Source of the DNA: Heliopora coerulea
Taxonomy: Eukaryota > Cnidaria > Anthozoa > Scleralcyonacea > Helioporidae
Direction: 5' to 3'
DNA: 64,000 nt
Assembly (NCBI GenBank): GCA_030142905.1
Contig: JASJOG010000098.1
Span: 745,001 to 809,000, forward strand
Below the pieces are notes generated by a model that searched no databases, was not told the origin of the DNA, and saw only the letters and a list, made by a program, of their open reading frames with translations. Shown in pieces: positions 1-11,337 of the stretch. Position 1 is the first letter of the stretch. Each line of letters begins with the position of its first letter. The position numbers were made by a program, and so were the translations under genes.

Positions 1-1
1 A

Positions 2-883
2 CACTTACACGAGGATGAACATCTCTACGAATCTTGTAACAGTGACAGTAATGTTGTTCGGAAGAAAGGGACAACCGAAGCCACAACTATCAAAGAATCC
101 AAGCATGTGGACACGGCGCATGAAACAAGGACTGATGATACATTAGATTATTTGCCAAACGAACGTGATCCTGCCGAAAGTGTTACTGACCGAAGGTTGG
201 AGAAAGAAGTCGACAAAGAAAGCTCTTCCAAGAGGAATGTTGACCAAGCAATTGTGGACATTGAGACTCGAATAAGTGTCTCTATAAACGACATCATCAT
301 TGAATTGGAAACATGCGATGGTTTGCGAGAGCATAGCTTCTCCAAAGGAGAAAAGGCTCCACAGCTAGTTTCAAAGACCCTGCTACATCCCAACATCAAA
401 ATCATTGTCACTCAAACAGATGGGATAGCAAATGAACTTGATTGCGGTAGCACGGAAAATTCAAGCGTACAGAACGCGTTTGGAGAGGATTTCACCAGCT
501 TGTCCGAAACTGAAAATATTCCGTGTAAAATCATTGTTGTGGAAAGAGATGCATTCGCTTACGAAAACGAGAGGCAACATGGCGATGAGAGTTTATCAAA
601 CCAAAATATCAAAATCGTTGTTACTCAAGACGATGGGACAACAAATGAGTTCGATTGCTGTAATGAAAATATTCTATTTGCTTCTAAAATCATCGTTGTG
701 AAAGGAAATGCATTCGCTGATGAAAACGAGCGGCAAGATGACAACGAGAGTTTATCTAACCATAAAATTCCGCAAGAATGCAGCTGTAAGTGCTTGAAGT
801 CAGAACTGCGAACAGATTTGTGCAACAAGTTCAACAACAACGAACAACAAACACTCCAGTCAAAGAACTCCATTCTACGGTAA
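2..883 (+). CDS. Partial host ORF with an internal repeat, function unknown
   Basis: An open frame runs in from the window edge and ends at a TAA at 881-883, giving about 293 residues; the true start or an upstream exon lies outside. I do not recognise the family. The protein is acidic and hydrophilic, with no visible signal peptide or membrane segment. Its C-terminal half holds two copies of a module: NIKIIVTQTDG and NIKIVVTQDDG begin the copies (DNA near 392 and 605), and KIIVVERDAFA and KIIVVKGNAFA lie in their second parts (near 527 and 686). The first copy carries about 18 extra residues. The end is cysteine-rich (CSCKC). The retained repeat pattern supports real coding, but the gene model is uncertain. 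Confidence 0.45.
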   Translation, partial: HLHEDEHLYESCNSDSNVVRKKGTTEATTIKESKHVDTAHETRTDDTLDYLPNERDPAESVTDRRLEKEVDKESSSKRNVDQAIVDIETRISVSINDIIIELETCDGLREHSFSKGEKAPQLVSKTLLHPNIKIIVTQTDGIANELDCGSTENSSVQNAFGEDFTSLSETENIPCKIIVVERDAFAYENERQHGDESLSNQNIKIVVTQDDGTTNEFDCCNENILFASKIIVVKGNAFADENERQDDNESLSNHKIPQECSCKCLKSELRTDLCNKFNNNEQQTLQSKNSILR

Positions 884-2400
884 AAATGGAGACATTTTTG
901 ATTAGTTTTAACGATGTCGAAAAAGTTGGTCTCTAGCCGTACGGTTTGGCCTTTTTAATTAAATGATTTCAGAAAGACATATCATTTCGTTCGTCTCACA
1001 AAGACTACATACAGTTTCCAAATATTCGAACAATTCATTTTTTTAGCAATAATAATAATACTATCTTTGTTCAATTTTGCCAACAAAGATGCTATTAGGG
1101 TATAGAAAATGAAAGAAAAGTATTAAACGACTTTTGTATGCATTTCAAACTCTAAAAGCCCAGCTCAACAAAATTATCGATTACTGGTGAAATTACTAAA
1201 GTAAAAATAAAAATAGAAATGAAACACGAGTCAAATTTTAAACAGGGGCAGCACGTTTGATTTATATGCTGCAAATAAACCACATGTTAATTATACACTT
1301 TTAAAAAGAATGAGAGAATGACAATAAATATTAACAAAAGAAGTTCATTAATAATTCACGAAGAAAACACAAAAGATTTCGAATACAGAATATACCAAGT
1401 CGAATAATGAACTTTTCCCTTCGATTTTCTACGTTAGAATTTATAGAAGCTTCAAAATAACCGGTAAACATGACCATTTAAATGTATTCCGATGTACTGC
1501 GGCTCGCATTCGGCTCACCGTATAAATTCCATACAGATCGGCCGCTCTCGTTGTATCTATAACTTAAATATTATTATACGGCTGAGTTTGTTTTGCAGTT
1601 CATACGTACAGAAAACACTCAACTTCGTGTTTTCACATGGCATTTTTCCTGTTCAAATGACGTTTCTCATGTTTCTATCACAGCACAGAGACACTAAGGC
1701 AATTTTCTATTTGTTAACTAAACATTTTTGTCCACGTTTAGGCAAACCAGCAACGTCAACTAACAGTTAAAATCGATCCAGAGCGTTCTTTGTGACTCTT
1801 CACCATACTGCAAGTGAATCGGTTTACAGTAGCTTCACTAGGTTTGTTAAGGGTAGCTTCTGTTCAGCTACTGCTCACGAGTCTGTTTAGGGTAGCTTCA
1901 CTGGGCACAATTCCTGCCTTCGATTTGCCCACTATTGTAGCAGTAAGTCTGGAAGACTCCAATGAGTTAATCGGATATATCAGATTGATCACAATAAAAA
2001 ATCATATATCACAATCTTATCATACAAATGGGCCCTTATATGTCCACTTTAACAAGTAAAGCAATACGGAACAAAATTGTTTGTTCGTTCGTTCGTTTGT
2101 TCATCCGTTCGTTTGTTCATTCGTTCACTTATTGATTCATTCGACTTTCTGGAGTATGCAATGCTGTCTTCAAAGCACAATTCCTGCTCTTCGATTCGCC
2201 CACTATTGTATCAGTAAGTCTGGAGGACTCCAGTGACTTAATCGGATACATCAGATTGATAAGAACGAAGAATGGTATAGAACAATCTTATCATGTACAT
2301 GGGCCCTTATATGTAAAAAACAAAAGTTGCGGACATTTTTTGCGGGGTGTTGGGTAAGAATCAATCGGTTCGTTCCAATCTAGGTTGCGCTAACACATTT
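884..2400. other. Non-coding spacer, AT-rich
   Basis: No supported gene. It holds a duplicated segment (annotated separately) and a TTCG-type simple repeat near 2079-2145. Short open frames here lack motifs and look accidental. Confidence 0.5.
1905..2314. repeat. Direct duplication of a ~140-bp segment
   Basis: Copy A spans about 1905-2043 and copy B about 2175-2314. Both begin GCACAATTCCTGC and end GGGCCCTTATATGT, with scattered substitutions and small indels between. A TTCG microsatellite lies between them. Part of the sequence just after copy A (AGCAATACGGAACAAAA) recurs near 5212 and 5331, so it belongs to a dispersed family. Confidence 0.75.
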
Positions 2401-2402
2401 AT

Positions 2403-2439
2403 ACGTCACAATTATAATTATAAAACCTCATTGTGACGT
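2403..2439. promoter_or_regulatory. Putative promoter: TATA box inside a CRE-like inverted repeat
   Basis: ACGTCACAAT (2403-2412) and its exact reverse complement ATTGTGACGT (2430-2439) flank TATAAAA (2419-2425). The arms contain TGACGT half-sites, the core recognised by CREB/ATF bZIP factors. The block lies about 85 bp upstream of the ATG at 2524, a reasonable core-promoter distance. The dyad is seen; the regulatory role is inferred. Confidence 0.45.
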
Positions 2440-2523
2440 TATACAGTCGTAGTGAATTGAAGTTAACTTAATTAAAGAGCGCGGTCAACTGAAATTGAGT
2501 TGGAAAGTAAGAATTTAAAAACA

Positions 2524-3705
2524 ATGGGTAATTGTGTACGTTGTTGTAGAAGCAAAAATGACGACAAAGAGATTAATGATTTAAGCATTTCGTCTCTTAA
2601 CACTCCAGAGGTCTTCAGTTTGCCAATTTTGGAAGCGTTTAGCACTGGAAGACTGTCAATCCTGAGTGATCCAGCCTCGGCAAAGACTGGCTCCGAGCTA
2701 CCAAATAATCGACAAGAAAACAAACAAGTGGTGGAGAAACAGGGTGATTTTACAAAACCTAAAATGAAATATCTGAACACTAAGAAAGAAGCTGCGGGAG
2801 AATCTGAGGACTGCGGGAAGGAATATGGGAAAGAACCTGAGAAAGAACCTGACAGAGAACCCGAATATGAAGCTGAGATAGAACTTGACAAAGAACCCAA
2901 GAAAAAATCTGATACAGAAATTGAGAAAGAAATGGATAAAAAATCCGAGAAAGAACATGAGAAAAAACGTCACAAAATACCTGAAAAACAACCTGAGACA
3001 AAACCGGATAAAGAAAATGAGGACCAAATCGTCAAAGATCCTGAGAAACAACATAAAAAGCAGCTTCACAAAAAAACAAGTAGAGAATTTGAGATTGATT
3101 ACGATCTTGAGAGAGAACTTAAAAACGAAAATGAAAGTGAACCAGAGAAAGAGCGTGAAAAACAACCTGGGAAACAACTCGAGAATAAACCTGAGAATGA
3201 GCCCGAGAATAAACCTGACAACAAGCCTGAGAATGAACCTGGGAAACGACCTGAAAAAGAGCCTGAGAAAGGACTTGAAAAAGGACATGAGAAAGAACTT
3301 GAGAAAGGACCTGAGAAAGACCTTCAGGAAGGACCTGAGAAAAGACTTGAGAAAAGACCTGAGAAAGGATCTCATAAAGAGCCTGAGAAAGAGCCCGAGA
3401 AAGGAATTGAGAATGAACTTCAGAAAAAACCTGAGAAAGGACCTGAGCAAAAACCTGAGAAAGGACCTGAGAATGAATTTGAAAAAGAATCTGTGAAAGG
3501 ACCAGAGAAAGGACCTGACAAAGTACCTAAGATAGAACCTGAAAAAGAACTTGTGAAAGGACCTGAGGAAGAACCTGGGAAAGAACCCGACAAAGAACAC
3601 CAGAAAATACTACAGAAAGAACCTGAGAGAAAACAACGAAAACAACGTGAGAAACAAACAGAAAAAGAATCTAAGATTTGTGGAAATCTTGAGAAAGAAT
3701 TGTAA
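2524..3705 (+). CDS. Predicted acylated protein with long Pro-Glu-Lys repeat tail
   Basis: The frame opens further upstream, but the first ATG is at 2524, giving 393 residues. The N-terminus MGNCVRCCRSK is a strong candidate for Gly2 myristoylation plus palmitoylation at Cys4, Cys7 and Cys8, which would tether the protein to the inner face of the plasma membrane. Residues 1 to about 90 are ordinary sequence. From about residue 95 onward it is a degenerate 4-6 residue repeat (EPEK, GPEK, EKEPE), highly charged and probably extended or helical. The repeat-like DNA continues about 130 bp past the TAA stop, so the ORF has been shortened or the repeat spread. No catalytic domain is visible. The promoter-like dyad at 2403-2439 supports expression. 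Confidence 0.55.
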   Translation: MGNCVRCCRSKNDDKEINDLSISSLNTPEVFSLPILEAFSTGRLSILSDPASAKTGSELPNNRQENKQVVEKQGDFTKPKMKYLNTKKEAAGESEDCGKEYGKEPEKEPDREPEYEAEIELDKEPKKKSDTEIEKEMDKKSEKEHEKKRHKIPEKQPETKPDKENEDQIVKDPEKQHKKQLHKKTSREFEIDYDLERELKNENESEPEKEREKQPGKQLENKPENEPENKPDNKPENEPGKRPEKEPEKGLEKGHEKELEKGPEKDLQEGPEKRLEKRPEKGSHKEPEKEPEKGIENELQKKPEKGPEQKPEKGPENEFEKESVKGPEKGPDKVPKIEPEKELVKGPEEEPGKEPDKEHQKILQKEPERKQRKQREKQTEKESKICGNLEKEL

Positions 3706-5510
3706 AAGGAACTTCAAAGTAAACACGAGAAAGTGTCAAAGAGAGAACCTGAGAAAGAGCAAACCTGCAGTAAGACCTAGGAGAGGACCTGCAGAGGCCT
3801 AAGCATAAACCTGAGAAAGAAACTGAGATTTTGCCATTTTGCGATCAGAGAGAGAATTGCTGATGAAATCGACCAGTACTTGTTGGGTGTATGGTTAGCT
3901 CGGCCCAAGCCATAAAGTTTTGGGAAAAAGAAACTCAGTTGATTGGTGAAAATAAGTTAATGGTCCAGTTATTAGTGCATTCAATGTTGTCTTCCTGTAC
4001 GTTAATTTTCGTAACACGTTTCGTCCTAAATACTAAATTACTCGTAGGTCATAAATATTAATTGCATCTGAGTTATTAAAATACATTTGTACAAAATGAA
4101 GCTCAACAAGTCTCGTGATTTGTGCGTTAATTTAAGCCATTGGAAAGGTTGTATAGATTACTGACTTACTTCCGTCAGCGGGCTCACAGTCGTACCCGCC
4201 ATTTTGAATTTTGCCCAAATTAAGGACTACGTCAGCTCGCGAAGTGAAAAAAAGCTGTTATTTAGGATTGAATTCAATCTGGGACTAAAGTCGTTTTACG
4301 AGGATAGGAGTGTTTCAAGAGTATCTAGCATCGTGGAAAATAAACCGTGGTTTCTTTAAATACCTAAATTTTAAAGGACGTCGTAGATCTTAAGGTCCGT
4401 ATTGTTTAGCAGTGTCGCTGCTTTTGACAAATTCTTTAAGTCTATCCGTAATTAATTGTCTTTTAGTATGATTACACAGGTGATTATGGAAAATCCCACA
4501 TTGTAATTGGCCAAAAAATTACGTCATAAATCTCAACAATCACCTACAGGTGATTATAACAGTGAAGGCTCAGAAAGAAGATGGCGGCTACCTTTGTAAA
4601 TGTTACAGAAGAGATTTAAAAAGTGCTAGTTATTATTCAACAATATTCATTTCGCCTTCGGCGAATAATTGTTAAATAGTATCGAAAATATCATAGAATT
4701 ATAGCATTAAAGACACTATGGAACATTCTGGAGATATATTTTACATTACTAAATTATGTGTCTTTGATTGCACCTCGCTACTCCTGACTTTTGCTATTCA
4801 GGACACTAAGGATGTTTGCCGTAAAGAGTGTTGACTGTTGTTTGAACAAGGTAATATTACGAAACAAAAGGAGAATAACATGAAAATAACGACATCAGGA
4901 AAAACTGATCTTTTCATAATGCCGTGATTTTCTTGCTCTTACTTAACTATGTCACTGGTATAAACCAGACCTCAGATTAGCCTAATTTAGTATGGTTCTC
5001 TTCATTTCACTACACTTCGCTACCTCGAACTCCCTGCGTAAGTGCTATTTTTGTGCAAACCCAACAGAAGGACCATTCCATATTGGAAGCTGGTATTGCA
5101 AGGAATGGCGTCAACGATTTCTTTGACGCAGGTACTGTTATTTCTCGTACAGGATATACAGTTTTACGATCAATGCAATAATCTCCGATAAAGTCATATC
5201 TAGTTTAAGAAAAGCAATACGGAACAAAAACCGTTGTTGAAAGCAATGAGAGAGAGTTTTACAATTTAAGATATAGTTTTACAATCAATGCTATAATCTC
5301 TGATAACGTTATATCCAGTTTAAGAAGAACAGTAATACGGAACAAAAACCGTTGTTAAAAGCAATGAGTGAGAGTCTGCTAGCTTCCTCCAAATTTTCAC
5401 CACAAATCCCTATTTCCTTCGCACTTTGTAAACGTGACAGGCGTCAGAGAGAGCACTCAACTGTTTAAAAATAAATACATCACAAGAAGACTTTGACGTT
5501 TCACCGTAAG
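3706..5510. other. Intergenic, with eroded repeat tail and dispersed repeats
   Basis: 3706-3840 continues the PEK-type codon repeat beyond the stop. Around 4230-4400 is a segment similar, in inverted orientation, to part of the MITE at 47,007-47,378 (shared AAGATCTACGACGTC-type end and an inner stretch). ACAGGTGATTAT occurs twice near 4480-4560. No gene is supported. Confidence 0.5.
5153..5373. repeat. Tandem duplication of a ~100-bp unit
   Basis: Two diverged copies (about 5153-5255 and 5271-5373), period about 118 bp. Both run from an ATATA(C/G)TTTTAC-like start to AAAAACCGTTGTT and AAGCAATGAG. They lie just 3' of the opsin gene, which is read on the other strand. Confidence 0.7.
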
Positions 5511-6455
5511 TTACAACAATGAAGAAAACTTCTTATGAATTTGCGTTAGCAACACATATGAGTTCCTACGTAGGCGTCTGTAACCAAAGAAATAAATAAT
5601 GGGATTATATATGTTTGATGTTTTTGCAAATATGGCGGGTAGTTCGTGAAATCCCACTGCAATCTGCACGCTAGAGTATGCCTTAAGAATTGACATCACA
5701 GCATAAGGTGTCCAGGCAAAGAGAAACGCTCCAGTAACAACAAGAAGCAGCTTGAAGATTTTCACCTGAGCCATGTAACTTTCCCGAGTAGCTTGAGCGT
5801 CGGTGCCCCACATTGCTGATGCGTTGCGTGTAATTTTTCTCACGATCGAAAACATTTTGGCATAGGAGAAAACAATTGCCGTTACTGGAACGGTGAAGAA
5901 GACTACCAGAAGAAACAAGCAGTACGACGCTTCATTAAAGTCCTTCGAACTCCAAAGGATTGAACAATGAAGGCCGAAGCCTTCGTAAGTGTATTTCGAC
6001 CAACCGACCAAAGGGAAGCAACTTACTATGAAAGAAAGTAACCAAGCTCCAAAGATGGCCTTCAGACCAAGTTTCCGGGATACACGATGAAGATTTGGAC
6101 GAGAGAGCGTGCAGTAACGCTCAATAGCAAGAGCAGCGAGTTGAAGCATGGATGAAAGTCCGATCCAACTTGAGACAAATCCGTACCACTTGCATCCCGC
6201 GGTACCCGTCGTCCATTTCATTAAAATGGCCGCAGAGAAACCAAACGGACAAACCAAGCATACCATGATAAAGTCTCCGATGGCCAAACTTAAAATTAGA
6301 GCGTCTTTTGGTTCCTTTAACATTCTGTGACGATATCTTATGCACGTCACGACGACGAGAGCGTTGGCAAAACTTCCAAATATTATGATAACAGCAGAAG
6401 CGACTGCTAGGGCCACCGCCTCCCCGTTGCTGATTGACGGTAGGTTTTGAGTCAT
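5511..6455 (-). CDS. Cnidarian-type opsin, single coding exon
   Basis: Class A seven-transmembrane receptor of 314 residues from the ATG at 6455. Key marks: C88 at the top of TM3 and C164 in the second extracellular loop (disulphide pair), ERY at 112-114, FAWTPY in TM6 (246-251), and FAKTS in TM7 with K278 at the position of the retinal-binding lysine, followed by NPIIY (284-288). The lysine plus the AKTSNIYNP context separates it from ordinary GPCRs. It should form a light-sensing, retinal-bound receptor signalling through a G protein; which one cannot be read. The frame stays open upstream, with another ATG at 6530, and a splice-acceptor-like stretch lies near 6465-6475, so the extreme N-terminus is uncertain. 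No break is seen. Confidence 0.85.
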   Translation of the reverse strand: MTQNLPSISNGEAVALAVASAVIIIFGSFANALVVVTCIRYRHRMLKEPKDALILSLAIGDFIMVCLVCPFGFSAAILMKWTTGTAGCKWYGFVSSWIGLSSMLQLAALAIERYCTLSRPNLHRVSRKLGLKAIFGAWLLSFIVSCFPLVGWSKYTYEGFGLHCSILWSSKDFNEASYCLFLLVVFFTVPVTAIVFSYAKMFSIVRKITRNASAMWGTDAQATRESYMAQVKIFKLLLVVTGAFLFAWTPYAVMSILKAYSSVQIAVGFHELPAIFAKTSNIYNPIIYFFGYRRLRRNSYVLLTQIHKKFSSLL

Positions 6456-6599
6456 AAAGAAATCGGCTAAAGAAATCAGGCAAGACTCGCTTTCAAATCG
6501 ACGCCAGCTTCCAAAGAATTTTGCACGCATATGCGTTGGCAAAGAGTTGCCAGGTGTTTTACGCAAAACGAGAAACGCGTGGAAAAAATCGATCGAGGA

Positions 6600-9500
6600 C
6601 TAGGGAGAAGGTATCTGTTTCTCATCGCCAGTAACGATAACGGCGTTCGTTGTTATTCATAACGACGATAAGATATCTTCCAACTGCTGTTTTTGAAATT
6701 CTAGGGTGTTCCATAACTCTATTATTAACAACAAATCCGTGACAACCATTGGCTGTAGTTGTCTAAGCCGCGTCTAAATTAACCGATGAAAGTGTCCATA
6801 CTACTCATATAAATTTCTCAAAGTCATTAATAATGCAGCAAAGATTAAGTGGGTGATGCGTATTCTGATTATGTACTGCACGCTCGCATAAATGTAAACC
6901 ATATTATTACTTGCATACACTTAACAACCGTTTATGGGCTGAATTGACCTGTTCGATGAAGTAATATCCATGGGCCATTGGCCGTTTAGAAATCAAAACA
7001 TGAATTTCCAGTGTACTTTAGTTCGGTCGTAGAAAAAGCCCAAAATTCGTTTGTTTTGTTTTGTTTTCAAATTATTTATTTCACGGTTGGGAAAAGATTT
7101 TCTTAACATCATGCAGTCAGTACTATCAAGCATTGAGGTGCTGCTTGAGCAGTTCAGACCGAAGTACAAAAACGTTTAAAGGTTGTACTCAGCTTAAGAA
7201 CGAGAGAACGAGGCAACGACCTTTCGTAATTCAGTGGCCGTCTATACAGAAAAATGTATTTGGGTTAGTTGCATACTCGTGTTAACGCAAACATTGCTTT
7301 CCTAACTAAGAATAGACGTAAATCCTCACAAATTTTATTGAAAGTAACATCGGACAACCGAAAAATTTCTTTCCATTCTTTGTTTATTACAGCCTCTAAT
7401 AAAACAATGTCCCACCACTAGCTTCTTCGGCTATCATACACAAAAGACGATGAAAATTTCTCTGGAATCTTAGAACTCCAGGTTCAAAGTATCCAGATTC
7501 TTTTCCGGATTCATATTTATCCGCATCCGTGAGCGATCCGTAAATTTTCTATGCCGGCAACTTTCAATCTGTCTCCGGAAAAAGTCTAGTGTAAACGTAG
7601 CCTAAAACAACGTTCTTCAGATTGCCAAACAATTCAAAGAAGACTATGGTTTGAACTATGCTTGAAATACTTCTTGTGATACTCCTTCTCATAAGAAACT
7701 ATGAAGGAATAGTTTTCATTTCATTGTCATTACTAAGAGAATAACAGAGATTGATTAATAATGTTTTTTTCCGACTTTCTTCCTTCATTTTCGGGATACA
7801 TAATTTCGTTTTTTTAACATGAAACCTAAAGCTGTTTTATCCGTACATTATCTGGCCAAAAGATATTTCTACTTTTAAAAATCTGGCTACAAACTTTCGA
7901 TGTGTGCTTCAGTTAGCTTGGTATCAATTCTTCAACAATTGTCTGGTCATCAGATGAAAATCTCCCTTTCTCGGCTCTGACATATTACTTGCCGACTGAT
8001 TGTTTTTAATTTTTAATGAATATTAATATTTGCTGGCTTGTTGAAATCGATTTTGCGAGATTACGTGTAACTATTCCAGCATCAACATTGGTATGCCAGG
8101 TAAACTAATCACTTTCTGAAACAGAACTTCGTCAAATGCTTGATTCACATCTCAACACAAACGATTTCAACACAGAGAAAACACGAGAGCACTTACACCG
8201 TCTCCGCTAAAATTTTGCTCTATTGATATTCCATACGTAAAAGATAAGCTGGACCATCGTACGACAGTAAGGGTTGAAACAGATATACAGCTGGGCATAC
8301 AACGTGCAACATTGTAACGACCGCAGCAGCAGCTATTCAACATCTTTTGTAGTATAGCTGGGCTCCTTTTTACAATTGTATGCAAAATTACATGTACATA
8401 ACTATGCCGATTGTGGCTCGTGAACACTCCCACATTTTATGATAGATCCAATCCGCGTTTTATTGCGGATCCGTAAGTTTGGCAGGAAAATCATTGAACT
8501 GATTTTGACGAAGTTTAGGGAGAATTAAGTATCGCAATTGAGATATTCACAACAACAAAATATACTGGGAAAACTGTGCTAGTTTTTTCGCTTTGTTCTT
8601 TAAAGCTAATTTATCAAAAGTACGATAAATGAATGTTTAACTGGCGGAAACAGGTAGTAAAACAGGTCACGAGGTAAGCGGCAGTATCCGACGACGAAAG
8701 CTCTGTCAAAAATGGTAAAAAAAAACCCAAAACAAAGGCCAAATAATAAAAGCACAGGAGGTTAATAAGTGTTTCATTATTAACACAACAGATTTTATCT
8801 AAAAACTTCATTTGCGATGTTTCAGAGTATACGACTTCCTTATTTAGGCAAATAATAATACGTTAGAGTGAAATGTAATTACGAGATAACTTAGATGAGA
8901 ATGAAATATAAAAACAGCGTGCAACATTACGATCTGACTTACATGGTAAGCATGACGGAAAAAAATTAAAGTGTGCATATGTGGTTTGGCTTCAACTTTT
9001 AGCTTCACTAGGTCTTTTTGCTGTTAAATCGCACCGTTTATATTAAAGAAATATTCTCACGTACGAGTCATTCAGCAATTTATGAAATATTGCTCCCAAT
9101 GCTGCAATGTGTGCCTTAAGGGCCGATTACGCTAGCAATTTTCTGTCTCACGATTGAGATCTTGAAGTATATGTTTAACTGATGAGAGTATCGAAGACAA
9201 ACTAGAGCGAATCATAAGCGGATACTTTGCAGCACAGGCTCTTGTGGGTTTATTGGATACACTAGGATGATTATTCCAACGTACAAAACCGCACGTGTAA
9301 ACGAACCTTTAGGCTCCATTTACACGACGTGATTGCTGTTGAAGATTGTTCATTCTGATGTATCTGATGAACTTACCGGAGAGTTTCGGACGTACTGCAA
9401 CATTAGCGAGCGAATCGAAAGCAAGAATTGCAGTTTTGAGACAACATTACATACCTCAGGATGAACCATGCTTTATATGTGCTCTTACGAGCCATTAGGA

Positions 9501-11002
9501 ATGTTTGACATAGCTACTTTACACAAACGCCACGATCTTTTTTGACTTACCATTAATCCACGAATAACACTATCTCAAAAATTAGCGAAGAAATTGCTAT
9601 GGTCATCTTATCAATCTCAAACGCCCAGATTTTCTGTTGGCGCCGAAAAGCTACGCTGGTTGATATCAATCTCAAAATCTGCATAAGCATGCTTTCTGTC
9701 ATGAGGCCTTATAATGGCCTGGTAACTGCAAAAACCAATTTCTTTCTTATCGTGTCATTATTTGTTGTTGCAGAAAATCAGGTCATTAAAACGCAACCTC
9801 TTTTCCCCAGAACCTTTGCGCTCAACTTTCCGCAACGATTCACCTGCAACATCAAAAACCCATGCACAGCCTGCACTAAACATCAAAAATCTGATATCGC
9901 CTGCGGTTAGGCGGTTAAAGATTGAATGGCTGGCAGCTTCGGATGAACACCTATCTGCACTATGCCAAAATGAAATGGAGCGAAGATTTTTTTTAAAACT
10001 TGCGAAATTTATACGCTGCTTTATTTTGGTGGTATGTTTAAGGAAGCAACGCATTTCCCTAACCAAAAAACCTCATTTGGTTGCTTGATTTCCAAGTTAG
10101 GACAAGATAAGACGAAAACAAAATGCGGTTTCTCGCTTATCTTGTCCCAACGTGAATATCAAAAGACGAGATGACGGTTTTCGGTTTACGAGTGAAGACT
10201 GCATAGTAAATACTTTGAGCTGCGGTTTCAATTGCAAAAGCAGCAGCCAGGCTAATAATGCTTAATTACACGATCAGACGTTGAGCACCTAAACAACGAT
10301 GCCTTGACAAAGCATCGGTTAGCTTTTTCTCGGAGACTTATGAAACAGTTACGGCTCATCTATTGGACACAACTGTCGCATATACAATTGTTCGTTCTGG
10401 CATAGGCAACGTTGTCTCGATGGCCAATAATCGCTTATGATTTATACACCAATGTAGCAGTACATCCTGAACACTCCACTGAGTCGATCAAATACATTAA
10501 AACAAGCGTATACAACAACAGTATCGTGTAAACGCATGGTCCGTACCAGACTTTTAAATTTTACTCTGGTTGGTTACATTGCAAACAGTTACCATGGTCA
10601 TCACTGCGAACCCTTTTCAGTCGAATTTGTCTTATTCTCTTAGACAAACTACTGACACTTTTCAAGGCAAATTTAGAGCGCAAATTAAGCATACATCTTT
10701 CTCCAGCGCCTTTTACAAAGAATTTTCCCTAGGCCAGATGCAAAGGGAAACGTTTTAGTGAAATATAGGAAACCAATTTCGAGGCTTAAAAGAGTTAGTC
10801 TACCCAAGTGCCTTAGAAACAAGTTTGGGAATGGTGCAGGAGAGTAAAACGTTTGATTTTCAGATTCTGATGTGCATTCTGGTGTATTTTCTGGGACTTA
10901 ATTATTTTCACACCTCTGAACCAGAAAAAAAGGGATAAAATCTCTTTGTTTTTAAGTCGTTTTTCTTTCTTTTTAAAAAATGAGGCAATGGCTGGCCTTG
11001 GG
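6600..11002. other. Long region with no recognisable gene
   Basis: AT-rich, many stops in all frames. The only structure I noted is an inverted pair GACAAGATAAG / CTTATCTTGTC around 10,101-10,148. The longer short ORFs (7061, 9599, 9762) show no motif. Confidence 0.5.
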
Positions 11003-11008
11003 TCATAT
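11003..11008. repeat. Target site duplication, left copy (TCATAT)
   Basis: TCATAT directly abuts the left terminus of the Polinton and is repeated exactly at 31,297-31,302. Polinton integrases typically produce 6-bp duplications. Confidence 0.92.
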
Positions 11009-11261
11009 ACTACCGATGGGAACCGACCGATATTTACCACACTTTTTGGAGTCGAGTTAGCGGGGTTTTGGTGGACTAGGAAAATTTTTGACAACTGGGG
11101 AAACCGTAGTCAAGTGCAAATTTTCAGCTACCAATTAAAAAATGCTATTCATGGAGAACCATGAAGTGGAACCTTATGGTAAATAAAAAAAATAGAAGTG
11201 TGAAAAACGGGAGTGGTATTTGAAATTCGTTTCGTACTACCCCTTTGTTCCTTCTTATGAA
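11009..11261 (+). repeat. Polinton left terminal inverted repeat
   Basis: Matches the reverse complement of 31,044-31,296 over its full 253 bp with a scatter of single-base differences. The inner limit is set where CTTATGAA stops matching. Confidence 0.93.
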
Positions 11262-11337
11262 GAAAATGGTGTTAAAAAAATCATACATTAGGGTTGTGAG
11301 AAGTGGTTGCCTCTTTTAATAGATAAATATATCTCAG

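Noticed and set aside
2885..3496. 203-codon plus-strand ORF rich in Arg, Lys, Asn
   Set aside because: Alternative frame of the same repeat.
2698..3600. 300-codon minus-strand ORF rich in Phe, Leu and Arg
   Set aside because: Antisense shadow of the PEK repeat; no motif and repeat-driven openness.
9599..10088. Overlapping ~100-codon ORFs on both strands
   Set aside because: No motifs, no repeats, no splice context; likely chance.
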